Positions 23,863 to 35,000 of a DNA stretch of 64,000 nt are shown here, in pieces. The number at the start of each line of letters is the position of its first letter. Position 1 is the first letter of the stretch. A program made the position numbers and the translations under genes. Origin of the DNA: a secondary endosymbiont of Ctenarytaina eucalypti (GTDB lineage: Bacteria; Pseudomonadota; Gammaproteobacteria; Enterobacterales; Enterobacteriaceae); the NCBI RefSeq assembly GCF_000287335.1, contig NC_018419.1, positions 806,001-870,000 on the forward strand. Direction: 5' to 3'. Below the pieces are notes generated by a model. It had not been told where the DNA came from. It did no database searches and was given only the letters and a program-made list of their open reading frames with translations.

Positions 23863-26538
23863 ATGTCAGAACATTTTTACAATGACGTGGATCCGATCGA
23901 AACACGTGACTGGCTACAGGCGATCGAATCTGTTATCCGTGAGGAAGGTATTGAACGCGCCCAATTTTTGATTGATAAGGTGTTAGACAAAGCACGTAAA
24001 CATGGGGTTAATACCAAATTAAAATCCGATGGGCGTCATTACATCAACACAATCCCGATCGAGCAAGAGCCTGAGTATCCGGGAAATTTAGAGTTGGAGA
24101 GCCGTATACGTTCGGCCATTCGATGGAATGCGATGATGATGGTGCTGCGTGCATCAAAGAAAAATTTAGAACTTGGCGGACATATCGCTTCATTCCAGTC
24201 CTCCGCTACGATTTATGAGGTGTGCTTTAACCACTTCTTCCGCGCACCCAATAACAAAGACAGCGGGGATCTGGTCTATTTTCAGGGGCATATTTCACCC
24301 GGCATCTATGCCCGCGCCTTCCTGGAAGGCCGCTTGAGCGAAGATCAGATGAATAACTTCCGACAAGAAGTTCACGGAAAAGGGCTATCATCCTATCCCC
24401 ACCCCAAACTCATGCCTTCATTTTGGCAGTTTCCGACGGTGTCTATGGGTCTTGGCCCCATCAGTGCTATTTATCAGGCAAAATTCCTAAAACATCTGCA
24501 CCATCGTGCGCTAAAAGACACAAGGCATCAAACCGTTTACGCCTTCCTGGGAGACGGTGAAATGGATGAACCTGAATCCAAAGGTGCCATCACTATTGCC
24601 ACACGCGATAAGCTGGACAATCTGGTTTTCATCATTAACTGTAACTTGCAGCGTCTAGATGGTCCGGTCACTGGTAACGGTAAGATTATTAACGAACTAG
24701 AAGACGTATTCAACGGTGCCGGCTGGGAAGTGATCAAAGTAATCTGGGGCAGCCGCTGGGATGCACTGCTGCGAAAAGACACCTCCGGTAAGCTGATTCA
24801 ATTGATGAACGAAACTGTTGACGGGGACTATCAGACTTTAAAATCAAAAAACGGCGCCTACGTGCGTGAAAAATTCTTCGGAAAATATCCAGAAACCGCC
24901 GCGCTGGTGAAGGACATGAACGACGATGAGATATGGGCGCTCGATCGCGGCGGTCATGATCCGAAGAAAATCTATGCGGCTCTTCAAAAGGCTAAAAAAA
25001 CAAAAGGTAAGCCCGTGGTCATCCTAGCCCACACTATCAAAGGGTACGGGATGGGCACAACCGCCGAAGGCATGAATATTGCGCATCAGGTAAAGAAAAT
25101 TAACATAGAAGGAGTACGCTACTTCCGCAATCGCTTCAATCTGCACACCATTACTGATGAGACTCTCGAAACGCTACCCTATATCAAATTTAATGCAGGC
25201 TCTGAAGAGCATAACTATTTACACGAGCGTCGTAGATCGCTGCATGGCTACTTGCCGAACCGCCTGAAGCACTTTACCAAGGCACTAGCACTCCCTACAC
25301 TAGAAGAATTCCAGCCTCTTCTAGAAGCACAGAAGAAATCAATCTCCACGACTATTGCTTTTGTACGAGTTCTAAACGTGATGCTGAAGAACAAGGCGAT
25401 CAAAGATCGCCTTGTTCCGATCATTGCTGACGAAGCCCGTACTTTTGGGATGGAAGGTCTATTCCGCCAGATCGGCATTTATAGCCCGCAGGGACAGCAG
25501 TACACACCGCAGGACAGCGAGCAAGTCGCTTATTACCGTGAAGATGCGAAAGGACAGATTTTCCAGGAAGGCATCAACGAGCTGGGAGCAGCAGCCTCCT
25601 GGCTGGCCGCTGCAACCTCATACAGCACCAATGATTTTCCAATGATTCCGTTCTACATCTACTATTCAATATTCGGTTTTCAGCGTATCGGCGATCTGTG
25701 TTGGGCTGCCGCCGATCAGCAAGCACGCGGCTTCCTGATAGGCGGCACCTCCGGGCGCACTACGCTGAACGGAGAAGGGTTACAGCACGCAGACGGCCAT
25801 AGCCACATTCAATCGCTAATCATACCAAATTGCATCTCCTACGATCCGGCCTATGCCTATGAGGTTGCAGTTATTATGCAAGACGGTTTAGTCCGGATGT
25901 ACGGCGATAAACCGGAAAACATATACTACTATCTGACAACGCTGAACGAAAACTACGCCATGCCCGCGATGCCGAAAGGCGCAGAAGAGGGCATTCGTAA
26001 GGGCATATACAAGTGTGATACTTTAAAAGGCAGCAAAGGTAAGGTACAGCTGATGGGCTCCGGTGCTATTTTTCGCCACGTGCGCAAAGCTTCACAGATC
26101 TTGTTGAAAGAATTTGGGGTAGGTTCAGATGTTTACAGCGTGACCTCTTTCACTGAACTGGCGCGAGATGGTCAAGATTGCGAACGCTGGAACATACTGC
26201 ATCCGAATAAAACGCCACGTTTGCCGTATGTAGCTACCGTACTGCACGATGCGCCGGCTGTAGCGTGTACTGACTATATGAAACTATTCGCTGAGCAAAT
26301 CCGACACTATATCCCTAGCAGTGAGTTCCGAGTTCTGGGAACCGACGGTTTTGGGCTTTCCGACAGCCGAGAGAACCTCCGTCATCACTTTGAAGTGAAC
26401 GCCAGCTATGTAGTAGTAGCAGCGCTAGGTGCATTAGCCAAACGCGGCGATATCTGCGCTGATACAGTGGTGCAGGCCATCAAAAAATTCGACATTAATG
26501 CTGATAAAGTCAATCCGCGTCTGGTAGAGGTAGAGTAA
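23863..26538 (+). CDS. aceE: Pyruvate dehydrogenase E1 component
   Basis: AceE is the thiamine-diphosphate-dependent E1 of the pyruvate dehydrogenase complex; it decarboxylates pyruvate and acetylates the lipoyl groups of AceF. The 891-residue homodimeric-type E1 (887 in E. coli) starts MSEHFYNDVDPIETRDWLQA. The ThDP/Mg site GDGEMDEPESKGA ... NCNLQRLDGPVTGNG is complete, as is the pyruvate-site neighbourhood QQARGFLIGGTSGRTT. AAAGGA precedes the ATG by a normal distance. Only 3 nt separate it from aceF. With pdhR a fossil and no convincing PdhR operator upstream, expression is probably constitutive or globally controlled (inference). Confidence 0.97.
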   Translation: MSEHFYNDVDPIETRDWLQAIESVIREEGIERAQFLIDKVLDKARKHGVNTKLKSDGRHYINTIPIEQEPEYPGNLELESRIRSAIRWNAMMMVLRASKKNLELGGHIASFQSSATIYEVCFNHFFRAPNNKDSGDLVYFQGHISPGIYARAFLEGRLSEDQMNNFRQEVHGKGLSSYPHPKLMPSFWQFPTVSMGLGPISAIYQAKFLKHLHHRALKDTRHQTVYAFLGDGEMDEPESKGAITIATRDKLDNLVFIINCNLQRLDGPVTGNGKIINELEDVFNGAGWEVIKVIWGSRWDALLRKDTSGKLIQLMNETVDGDYQTLKSKNGAYVREKFFGKYPETAALVKDMNDDEIWALDRGGHDPKKIYAALQKAKKTKGKPVVILAHTIKGYGMGTTAEGMNIAHQVKKINIEGVRYFRNRFNLHTITDETLETLPYIKFNAGSEEHNYLHERRRSLHGYLPNRLKHFTKALALPTLEEFQPLLEAQKKSISTTIAFVRVLNVMLKNKAIKDRLVPIIADEARTFGMEGLFRQIGIYSPQGQQYTPQDSEQVAYYREDAKGQIFQEGINELGAAASWLAAATSYSTNDFPMIPFYIYYSIFGFQRIGDLCWAAADQQARGFLIGGTSGRTTLNGEGLQHADGHSHIQSLIIPNCISYDPAYAYEVAVIMQDGLVRMYGDKPENIYYYLTTLNENYAMPAMPKGAEEGIRKGIYKCDTLKGSKGKVQLMGSGAIFRHVRKASQILLKEFGVGSDVYSVTSFTELARDGQDCERWNILHPNKTPRLPYVATVLHDAPAVACTDYMKLFAEQIRHYIPSSEFRVLGTDGFGLSDSRENLRHHFEVNASYVVVAALGALAKRGDICADTVVQAIKKFDINADKVNPRLVEVE

Positions 26539-26541
26539 AAT

Positions 26542-28032
26542 ATGGCTATTAAAATCAACGTACCGGATATCGGTCCCGATGAAGTCGAAGTAATTGAAGT
26601 CCTGGTTAAGGTAGGTGATCAGATCAGAGCTGAGCAGCCTCTGATTACCGTTGAAGGAGACAAGGCCTCGATGGAGGTGCCTTCGCCTCAGGCAGGAGTT
26701 GTAAAAGAGCTAAAGGTAGCTGTCGGGGATAAGGTCTCTAGCGGAAAAGTGATTATGATTTTTGAGGCTGAAGGCGATAAAAGCATCCCTATATCAGCCG
26801 CTGCAACACGACAACGTCAACCTCATCAGTCCAGCAGATGTCAAGACGTCAATCTGCCAGATATCGGAAACGACGAAATGGAAATCACCGACATTATGGT
26901 CAAGGTAGGCGATAAAATTAATGCTGAACAGTCTCTGCTAACAGTAGAAGGTGACAAGGCCTCGATGGAGGTGCCTGCTCCTTTTGGGGGGACCATTAAA
27001 GAGATCAGGATTAATGTTGGTGACAAAATCCGTACCGGATCTCTGATAATGGTTTGCGAAGCAGAAAGCGATCCTCTACCCGAAGGCAAGACCAAAACTG
27101 CAGAAAACAGTTCCTACGTGCACGCAACCCCCTTGATCCGTCGACTGGCGCGCGCATTCTGTCTTAACCTAGAAAATGTAAAAGGTACCGGGCGTAAAGG
27201 GCGTATTTTACACGAAGATCTTCAACCGTACATCAAAGACGCCGTCAAGCAAGTCGAGCCCAGCAGCAGTGCTGAAGACGTTGCGCTTCTGCCAGACAGG
27301 CTTCCATGCGCGGTAGTGGACTTCAGCAGGTTTGGCGCAATCGAAGAGGTAGAGTTGAGCCGAATCCAGAAGATCTCCGGTGCTAACCTGCATCGTAACT
27401 GGATGATGGTTCCCCATGTCACTCAGTTCGATGAGGCCGATATTACTGACGCAGCAGCCTTCCTTAAAAAACAGAATTCTGAATCGGAGAAGAAGCAGAA
27501 TGTAAAAATCACTCTACTTGTTTTTATCATGAAAGCAATAGCCAAAGGGCTTGGGGAGTTTCCGCGTTTTAATAGCTCGCTATCAGCAGATGCAAAAAAA
27601 CTAACTCTGAAGCAATACATAAATATAGGTGTGGCGGTAGATACCCCGAATGGTCTAGTAGTGCCAGTCATCCGCGATGTAAATAAGCAAGGTATCTTAG
27701 AGCTATCATGCCATCTATCTGCAATATCGAACAAGGCACGAGCCGGAAAGCTGACATTGTCGGATATGCGGGGAGGCTGTTTCACCATATCCAACCTCGG
27801 TGGAATCAGCGGTACAGCATTTACACCTATCGTTAATTCTCCGGAAGTAGCGATACTTGGCGTGTCTAAATCATCACTCAAGCCGGTTTGGGATGGTAAA
27901 GAGTTCATGCCCCGACTGATGCTACCGCTGTCTCTCTCTTATGACCACCGAGTGATAGACGGCGCTGCCGGGGCGCGTTTTATGAGTTTTATTACTTATC
28001 TGATGTCCGATATCCGTCGCTTAGTAATATAA
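26542..28032 (+). CDS. aceF: Dihydrolipoyl acetyltransferase (PDH E2), two lipoyl domains
   Basis: AceF is the core of the pyruvate dehydrogenase complex and passes acetyl groups to CoA. Two lipoyl domains are visible (about residues 1-80 and 105-185), each with the lipoylation motif [12 protein letters not shown] peripheral-subunit-binding domain follows ([11 protein letters not shown] ... [11 protein letters not shown]), then the catalytic domain ending [17 protein letters not shown], which holds the catalytic His and Asp. E. coli AceF has three lipoyl domains and 630 residues; this protein has 496, so one lipoyl repeat has been lost. One domain is enough for activity in E. coli, so function is expected. 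Confidence 0.96.
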   Translation: MAIKINVPDIGPDEVEVIEVLVKVGDQIRAEQPLITVEGDKASMEVPSPQAGVVKELKVAVGDKVSSGKVIMIFEAEGDKSIPISAAATRQRQPHQSSRCQDVNLPDIGNDEMEITDIMVKVGDKINAEQSLLTVEGDKASMEVPAPFGGTIKEIRINVGDKIRTGSLIMVCEAESDPLPEGKTKTAENSSYVHATPLIRRLARAFCLNLENVKGTGRKGRILHEDLQPYIKDAVKQVEPSSSAEDVALLPDRLPCAVVDFSRFGAIEEVELSRIQKISGANLHRNWMMVPHVTQFDEADITDAAAFLKKQNSESEKKQNVKITLLVFIMKAIAKGLGEFPRFNSSLSADAKKLTLKQYINIGVAVDTPNGLVVPVIRDVNKQGILELSCHLSAISNKARAGKLTLSDMRGGCFTISNLGGISGTAFTPIVNSPEVAILGVSKSSLKPVWDGKEFMPRLMLPLSLSYDHRVIDGAAGARFMSFITYLMSDIRRLVI

Positions 28033-28127
28033 AGGCTAGGCTGAGCTGATTTTTCTGAAAAACTGACGCCGTGGAACGGCGGTTGTCACGGATACCACTG
28101 CAGATTCGAACACGTTATATGCTTTTC

Positions 28128-28155
28128 AGCATCTTTACATTTATGTAAAGATGCT
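28128..28155. repeat. Perfect 13-bp hairpin between aceF and lpdA
   Basis: AGCATCTTTACAT, two T bases, then its exact reverse complement, about 95 nt after the aceF stop and about 95 nt before lpdA. There is no immediate T-run. It may end or stabilise the aceEF transcript, as the aceF-lpd gap also does in E. coli, but this is not proven. Confidence 0.85.
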
Positions 28156-28249
28156 TAATACAGATATCCCTTTTTGATACAGCATGTCATATAAATACAT
28201 ACGATAGAATAAATGTCTAACCCGCCAGAGAATCAACTGAGAGGAAATC

Positions 28250-29692
28250 ATGAATACAGCAATAAAAACGCAGGTCATGGTACTTGGGGCGGGCCCCGGA
28301 GGGTATGCTGCGGCATTCCGCTGTGCGGATTTAGGTCTAGAGACCGTCTTGGTAGAACGTCATGCAGCCCTTGGCGGGGTCTGTCTGAATGTCGGCTGTA
28401 TCCCTTCAAAAGCCTTATTACACGTCGCTAAAATCATCAAAGAAACAACAGAGCTGAGAAAAAATGGAATAATCTTTGGCGAAACGAAAACCGATATTGA
28501 CAAAGTACGTAGATGGAAAGAAAAAGTAGTTCATCAATTGACCAGCGGCCTAAGTGGTATGGCTCACGCACGTAACGTCAAGGTCATAACCGGTTACGGA
28601 AAATTCACCGGCGCCCACACACTTCAGGTGGCGTGCGAAAAAAGTATGAAAATTATAACGTTTGATAACGCCATCATTGCTGCCGGCTCACGGCCACTCC
28701 AACTGCCGTTTATCCCCCATCACGATCCCCGAGTATGGGATTCCACAGACGCCCTTGCGCTGACTTCCCTTCCGCAGAGACTTCTAGTGATAGGTGGAGG
28801 AATCATTGGTCTAGAAATAGCTACTATCTATCATGCACTAGGGTCCAAAATTGATATTGTAGAAGTATTTGATCAAGTGATCTCTTCGGCTGATCAAGAC
28901 GTGATCAAGATCTTTAGCAAGAAGATCAGTGCTGATTTTAATCTAATGCTCGAAACTAAAGTCACCGAGGTGCATAGCAAAAAAGATGGCGTCTACGTCA
29001 ATATGAAAGGGAAAAACGCGCCGTCGACAACCCAGCGCTATGACGCCCTACTGGTCGCTATCGGTCGCGCACCAAATGGTAAACTACTCGATGTCGACCA
29101 GGCCGGGGTAAAAGTGGACGATCAGGGCTTTATCATTGTAGACAAACAAATGCGCACGAATGTACCATATATCTATGCTGTCGGCGATATTGTTGGCCAG
29201 CCGATGCTAGCGCATAAAGGTAGTCACGAAGGGCATATTGCAGCAGAAGTGATCTCGGGAAAACAGCACTATTTCGATCCGACAATTATCCCTTCTATCG
29301 CCTATACCGTGCCAGAAGTTGCTTGGGTCGGTCTGACTGAAAAAAAAGCAAAAGAACACAATATCAGCTATGAAGTTGCCACTTTTCCATGGACGGCATC
29401 CGGCCGCGCAATCGCTTCGGACTGCCCATATGGTATGACTAAGCTACTTTTCGATAAATCAACCCGTCGCGTGATCGGAGGTGCGGTAGTTGGCGTCAAC
29501 GGCGGGGAACTTTTGGGAGAAATCTGTCTAGCAATCGAAATGGGCTGCGATGCGGCAGACATTGCACTTACCATTCATGCGCATCCCACGCTGCATGAAT
29601 CAGTAGGTCTAGCAGCGGAAGTTTACGAACACACTATTACCGACCTACCAAATGCCAATGTAAAGAAGAAAGATAATTTTTTCTCACTCTAA
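28250..29692 (+). CDS. lpdA: Dihydrolipoamide dehydrogenase (E3)
   Basis: LpdA reoxidises dihydrolipoamide with FAD and NAD for the pyruvate and 2-oxoglutarate dehydrogenase complexes and the glycine cleavage system. The 480-residue protein (474 in E. coli) has the FAD motif VLGAGPGGYAAAFR, the redox disulfide GGVCLNVGCIPSKAL (C45 and C50), the NAD-binding GGGIIGLEIATIYHALGS and the active-site HAHPTLHE. It ends with about six extra residues. AGAGGAAA precedes the ATG. It is separated from aceF by 217 nt with a hairpin, suggesting its own promoter as in E. coli. Confidence 0.97.
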   Translation: MNTAIKTQVMVLGAGPGGYAAAFRCADLGLETVLVERHAALGGVCLNVGCIPSKALLHVAKIIKETTELRKNGIIFGETKTDIDKVRRWKEKVVHQLTSGLSGMAHARNVKVITGYGKFTGAHTLQVACEKSMKIITFDNAIIAAGSRPLQLPFIPHHDPRVWDSTDALALTSLPQRLLVIGGGIIGLEIATIYHALGSKIDIVEVFDQVISSADQDVIKIFSKKISADFNLMLETKVTEVHSKKDGVYVNMKGKNAPSTTQRYDALLVAIGRAPNGKLLDVDQAGVKVDDQGFIIVDKQMRTNVPYIYAVGDIVGQPMLAHKGSHEGHIAAEVISGKQHYFDPTIIPSIAYTVPEVAWVGLTEKKAKEHNISYEVATFPWTASGRAIASDCPYGMTKLLFDKSTRRVIGGAVVGVNGGELLGEICLAIEMGCDAADIALTIHAHPTLHESVGLAAEVYEHTITDLPNANVKKKDNFFSL

Positions 29693-29718
29693 CAAGAAAT
29701 TTCTCGTACATCTTTTCA

Positions 29719-29745
29719 ATACTCCGTGTAATTCGGAGTATTTAT
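29719..29745 (+). terminator. Intrinsic terminator of lpdA
   Basis: AATACTCCG, a 7-nt loop, CGGAGTATT, then TTATAT, 27 nt after the lpdA stop. A stable stem with a T-rich tail in the expected place. Confidence 0.75.
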
Positions 29746-31459
29746 ATATTGCACATATAAAGATAATCATTTATGTTGGCAAACAATAATAAATAGTCAT
29801 ATACTTTTAAATATTCTTATCATGAAATCTTGCTGTCTTTGACAAGAGTATTTTACAAAAAACACTGTTTTTTTGAGCATATTGCTTTAAATCATGCAAC
29901 CCTATCAGCTGGTATAGCTTTACTTAACAAAACATGACTCCAGTCAGTCTAGCAAACCTTCATCAACTCATGACATTTATTATATACAGCTGCCAATCAA
30001 TCACAAAGAGTATGGCCTTATAGCGCGGTATGCGGCCATGACAAGAAACCATATACAACACAGACCGCTAACGCGTGTTAGCATCAAGAATGCTACGCGA
30101 ACTGATTGCTGTAAAAAATTTCAGCTCGCCTCATTAGAAACAACATGTCGGCATAAAAAATTAGGATGTGATTTTTTAGTCAACAAACATGTTATGTCAT
30201 TTCGTAATCAGATATTACGATAGTAATCAACAGAGCATAAGAAAATAGCGCTAGTCTAATATTACTTATTAAACTAGCGCAGCTTCTCAGAGAGCACTCT
30301 CTTCCCCTGTATTAGCATAATACAGGCCAAATAAATCATCGCGATGATCTAGAGCATGAGCAGAAAACACTGCCTATAATAGCACCCGGCTGCTACCACT
30401 ATTACTATACAGATGATAAAATTGATCTCTGATGCTACATTCAAGAAGCTAAACTTCTTCCCTCCCTAATAGCCTAAAGATAAGAAGAAAAATCAGTATA
30501 CTACTCCTACCACACCAGCATCCCTGCAGCATCTGACAGCAGAGCCCAGCGATAAGGTCTTTTGCGGTGTAGAATGCTAGATAATATTAGTCTGAGGCTT
30601 AAAGAATAAAATAGGCAATGCAGGTTAGAAGAAAGATCTGGGAGATAGGAGCGTCATCCTCCCGCTTCAATAAAGTAAAAAGCGCGGCATCAGTCTTTAT
30701 AGCACTATGCAATGCTTTTCGTCATACCCGAATATCTTTAGTTTAATTTTAAACCGAAAATAAAATGTATGAAATGCATTAGAATTTCTGCACTGTGACT
30801 TTAAGACGTTTAAATGTTAAGCGATAAGGATACTCTATACGTCATTAATAGTCTCTAGACATAAATAAGCCCTCACTCCCTACCGGTTAGGTGGAAGTTA
30901 TTTTAAATAACACTACACTTTTTTGCTGCAGTTAATGATAAAGCATAACATTTTATTTCTTTTTTTAGCCTCCATAGAAGACATGCAACCGTAGACTATC
31001 TACAATAACTTTCTGTTACCTTAGGCTCAAACTGAGCTGAGCGTTACTAACTTTACATCATCTGTATTATCCAGATGCAGTCGCTTTGAATATCCTAATA
31101 ATACATCTTGTCAACCTCAACCCACACATGATAGCGCTCTCATTAGAACGAGCAATGTGCGCCGCAGCATCGGCGTACATATTAATTATCTCACATCACA
31201 TACAGGAAGCCTCTGCCGTGATAATGTAGAGATCAAGCCGTGACCCATAAAAGCGTACTTTTTTCTGCTATATGCTTATACTTATCGGTCAAGGACTCTA
31301 ACCTTACTAAACTTCTATCGCTGCGCGATTTTATTAAATTAATAGATTTCAGACTGCAAATTTAGCGAATCATCTTGATCTATTTAACAGTATTTATTTT
31401 CAGCAAACTGCATTGAATATCATGTAGGAAGAATAATGTCTCATCTGATTATGATCAAG
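29746..31459. other. Spacer between lpdA and ibpA
   Basis: About 1.7 kb of decayed DNA. Inverted repeats lie at 30246-30278 (GCGCTAGT/ACTAGCGC, 16-17-nt loop) and 30306-30326 (9-bp arms, 3-nt loop). No gene fossil was recognised; acnB, which follows lpd in E. coli, was not seen. Confidence 0.5.
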
Positions 31460-31487
31460 CTTGAAAATGCATCAAATGTCCCTATAT
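31460..31487 (+). promoter_or_regulatory. Sigma-32 (heat-shock) promoter of ibpA
   Basis: CTTGAAA, 13 nt, CCCTATAT matches the sigma-32 consensus CTTGAAA-N(11-16)-CCCCATNT with one mismatch. It lies about 50 nt upstream of the ibpA start, giving a 5' leader of roughly 40 nt. That leader is shorter than the RNA-thermometer leader of E. coli ibpA and shows no obvious ROSE hairpin. Confidence 0.8.
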
Positions 31488-31536
31488 AAATATTGTCAAT
31501 CTTGAGTCAATAAAAATCATATTAAAGGAGAATGTT

Positions 31537-32031
31537 ATGGCTTATCGTTCTTTTTCTCTCATACCAACGCTCAGTAATCATCTACTATCTGACCGTTTTA
31601 CACAGATCGATAATCTGTTTAGTCGATTGACGGGTGCAAGTCCTGTGACTGACACGCCCGCCTATAATCTATTGAAGAAAAATAAAGAGCATTATGAAAT
31701 CACGGTGAGTGTACCCGGCTATACACAAGATGAGTTGAATATTTCATTGCTAAATAAGCAGTTAACTATTAGCGGTAAACCGAAAGTTGAGGAAACCGCC
31801 GTATCCAAGGAACAAGATGGCATTAAATGGGTGCATCAAGGTATAAGAAAACATGACTTTTCCTTGGGTTTCAACCTCGAGCATCGTATCAGTATCCATA
31901 AGGCTAGTATAGATAAGGGATTATTAACTGTACAATTTACTTATGATATTCCTGAGCAGGAAAAACCGAAGAAGATCGCAATTGGTGCCGAGCCTGAATT
32001 AGCCCGAGTGATTGAACATCATGCCAAGTAA
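31537..32031 (+). CDS. ibpA: Small heat-shock protein (Hsp20/IbpA family)
   Basis: IbpA-type small heat-shock proteins hold unfolded proteins for refolding by DnaK and ClpB. The 164-residue protein has a short N-terminal arm (MAYRSFSLIPTLSN), a central alpha-crystallin domain beginning near residue 42 (PAYNLLKKNKEHYEITVSVP), and a C-terminal segment with the conserved KPKKIAI motif, the I-x-I type anchor. The N-terminus resembles the long IbpA of insect endosymbionts such as Buchnera more than E. coli IbpA (recalled similarity, not computed). AAAGGAGA precedes the ATG at good distance. A sigma-32 promoter and a terminator frame it as a single-gene unit. Confidence 0.93.
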   Translation: MAYRSFSLIPTLSNHLLSDRFTQIDNLFSRLTGASPVTDTPAYNLLKKNKEHYEITVSVPGYTQDELNISLLNKQLTISGKPKVEETAVSKEQDGIKWVHQGIRKHDFSLGFNLEHRISIHKASIDKGLLTVQFTYDIPEQEKPKKIAIGAEPELARVIEHHAK

Positions 32032-32034
32032 TAG

Positions 32035-32060
32035 TAAATGCCCCTCATCGGGGCGTTTAC
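32035..32060 (+). terminator. Intrinsic terminator of ibpA
   Basis: GCCCC-TCATC-GGGGC, extended by AAAT/GTTT pairing, directly after the ibpA stop and leading into a T-rich stretch. Confidence 0.75.
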
Positions 32061-35000
32061 TACTTCTGGCCCGTGATGAATACCGTATTTTGCGTTTTTC
32101 GACACCATGCATTTGTTTTTATACCTCTTCGCCAAAAAACTTTAAGATTAATGTTTTTAATAAGTGACTAATGATTGTTCATGTAATGTCTGTCTATACT
32201 CTCTTACTGAGAACCACATAGTCCGAGTATCTTAATGGCAGCGCTGTAATATTAAAAAGCAAGTCTATGCACTCATCTGAGGTTTTGCATATAAGGAAAA
32301 ACACCGATGCACTATCGGCTCGGTGCTGATGACCTTATTTAAATAACAGATGATCAGCCACATTATCTAAGAAACGATTTTACTATCTATACAGCCATCC
32401 CTTATTCAGTTATTAACGCTCTCAAGGAGGTAAGCTTCTTGAGAAGGGCGTGATTGCTCTGCCAGCTTTTTTCTATATTGCTTGTGCTTCATGACGCTTG
32501 CTCTACACCCCGGCATTCAGGCTCAACATTTCAAGACCCCGAGCCCTGGATGGTTTTGATTAAAAAACAAAAAATTTCGTATAGATAACCCGCACTATGT
32601 TATTTTGATAAAATGGCGAACTATATCTGCAATCTACACTGCATCGGTAAGGTATTATGATGCCTACGTACCATCGTTGATCCAGAAATTAATACGTATA
32701 GTCCGCATCCATTGACCTCTCATCAAGGAGAGAATATCGGGGGTCGTAGCCAGTGCACGCTAGCGAAATAAAGCTGAGGGATATTATGTCTGTTCTGCTA
32801 AAACGATGAAAATCGTTCCGCTTTTTAGGAAAATTCTCTTGTACAACTCCATTTGATAAAATCAAAAAATTGATATTGCTAGTTTTTTATACCCGTTCTT
32901 ATTGCTACTATAAAGACTTATGTTATTGCTTTCAACTTCTTTAGTGCCGCTATGCTACGCTTCTATTGCATAGAACTCTCGGGAAAGAAATCATGCTTTT
33001 GGGTTTTATCTGTAAACGCTCCATTACTACTGAAAAACTTACGTACCTTTGTTGAATAAATTTCTTTCTAAGAGAATATGATGCATTGTCAATTCGAGCT
33101 AAAAAATATTTTCCACTAAATCCTAAAGGATCGAGGCATGATGCCCTTCAGATTGAAAAGCTGCTTCACGCTTTAATAGAACATCGTATTAGCTTACGAT
33201 AGAATTATTTTTTAATTTTGCAAGATAATTCAGATCTTTTGATATTTTTTAGGGTCAAAAAACAGCTAGGCGCTTATCTTTTACCTATTCATCACATCTA
33301 CTACAATAGAATTGATAGTTATGCATCATGTAATGATTTACTTTTATGGTCAAAAAATATTTTGAATAACTTAAAAACCTATAGTGAGTAAGCGACTAAA
33401 ACACTCTTCATACGTCACGCTTACGGTGTCCAGGCTTCTTAAGAAGGTACAATTAATTATATCTATGCTTTGACCATCATGAATACCTTCCCTATTGCTA
33501 GGATAATAACGAAGCCTGAAAACCCATCTAAAGATGAGAATAAAACTATCATTTCTTGAGATAGTTAGGGACGTTCATAAGTCTACTTTCTTAGGCTAGT
33601 TATCATGACTAAAGATCAGATATTGCTTTAAAATTGAGTGGTAGCATTGATAGTGATGCCCTTGCTGAATATGACGCTCTCGCTGCCCGCCGCGAGAGCA
33701 ACTTCTCCCTTTTTATTTTAAGAAAATGGTGTTGTTGTGTTCTGCACTATGATCTTCTTTTAGAGACAACATGCTAGATAATTATGCACCTTTTAAGAAA
33801 TTACTGACTGATCTTGCCAAGTGTACGGGGTTGTGCAAGCGAATTTGTCTAAAAAACTGAAAAATTTTAATAGTTGTAGTAGAATAGACATAATCTCTTT
33901 TTTGTCCTTAATAGAGCATTATAATAACAGCACGTGTCGTAAAGAAAGTTAGCAAACCCGTGCATTATTTTTTGGAAAGTGTACTTTATCACAGGTGATA
34001 AAACTTGTAGATCGCGGGGACTGCGATGCGTAAAATCAAAAAAGATAATTTATGATGCCTTACACTCTACATGACTTAAGCAGGGTGACGGCATACAAGA
34101 TGTTCTGCAACACAGTTTTGCCATACTGGGCACTCTCTCTCCCGGCAAATAACTTGAGAGAGCTAACATCAATACATCAATACAGGCTATCGCAGCATGC
34201 TGGAGATTTTATCTTAATAGCAACTGTACTTTTCTCGCTAAACTTTTCAAGAAAAGTCGAGGCATCTTAACGGTTACTGTAGTAATTTGGTATCGAAGTT
34301 TCTAGAGCATCGCCGCTCATGTGCGTAGATAAAGACCACACGCCATTTGCTATCATGCAAATTGATAGCAATTAACATCCAGACATATCTGAATAAATAT
34401 TCAGTCTGATATCCCATCTAAGCGCAATCCTTGATGTGTCATTCAGGAATACTCTTTTTGACTCTCATTCTTTTATTCTATCAACAGCACAGCACTACTG
34501 CTGAAGCTCTGTCGCAGTAGATCGGTGAGTAACTTGACATTTTTTGCCATAAAGATTATGATTAAAAATTAATGTAGCATGCTGAATCGATCATCACGCA
34601 CCTAATAGATATATTAAATAATATACGATGTCTTCGCACAGTACTCTCTTAAGTCACTTCCATGCTATTTACTTATATTGCTTTATTTTTTACCATGCTC
34701 CCGAATGGTCTATCAGATATGGCCATAATGATTATACGCATCTTTAATAACAGGACATGCTTACACGAGCATCTGGATATTGCTTAACGTAGCTTCAAGC
34801 GAATTGAATGGATTGAATGCTCTCATAGCTAGAATTGTATGTGACGAAATAATGCTATTCTGCACTACTGGAATTAAGCGATGATGCTTATGGCTATGAT
34901 GAGCTATGCTAGCTTAGCATAGAAATATAACAGTACCTTAAACTATGCTCTTTCTTGAGAAGCATACGCTTTTTCTATCATGCAGCTCTAATGCCCTAAA

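Noticed and set aside
28033-28249. Possible tRNA between aceF and lpdA, suggested by a TTCGAA-like T-arm
   Set aside because: No acceptor or anticodon stem can be paired around it.
34052-34270. 72-codon ORF in the ibpA-nuclease spacer
   Set aside because: Chance-sized, with no family resemblance and no supporting context.
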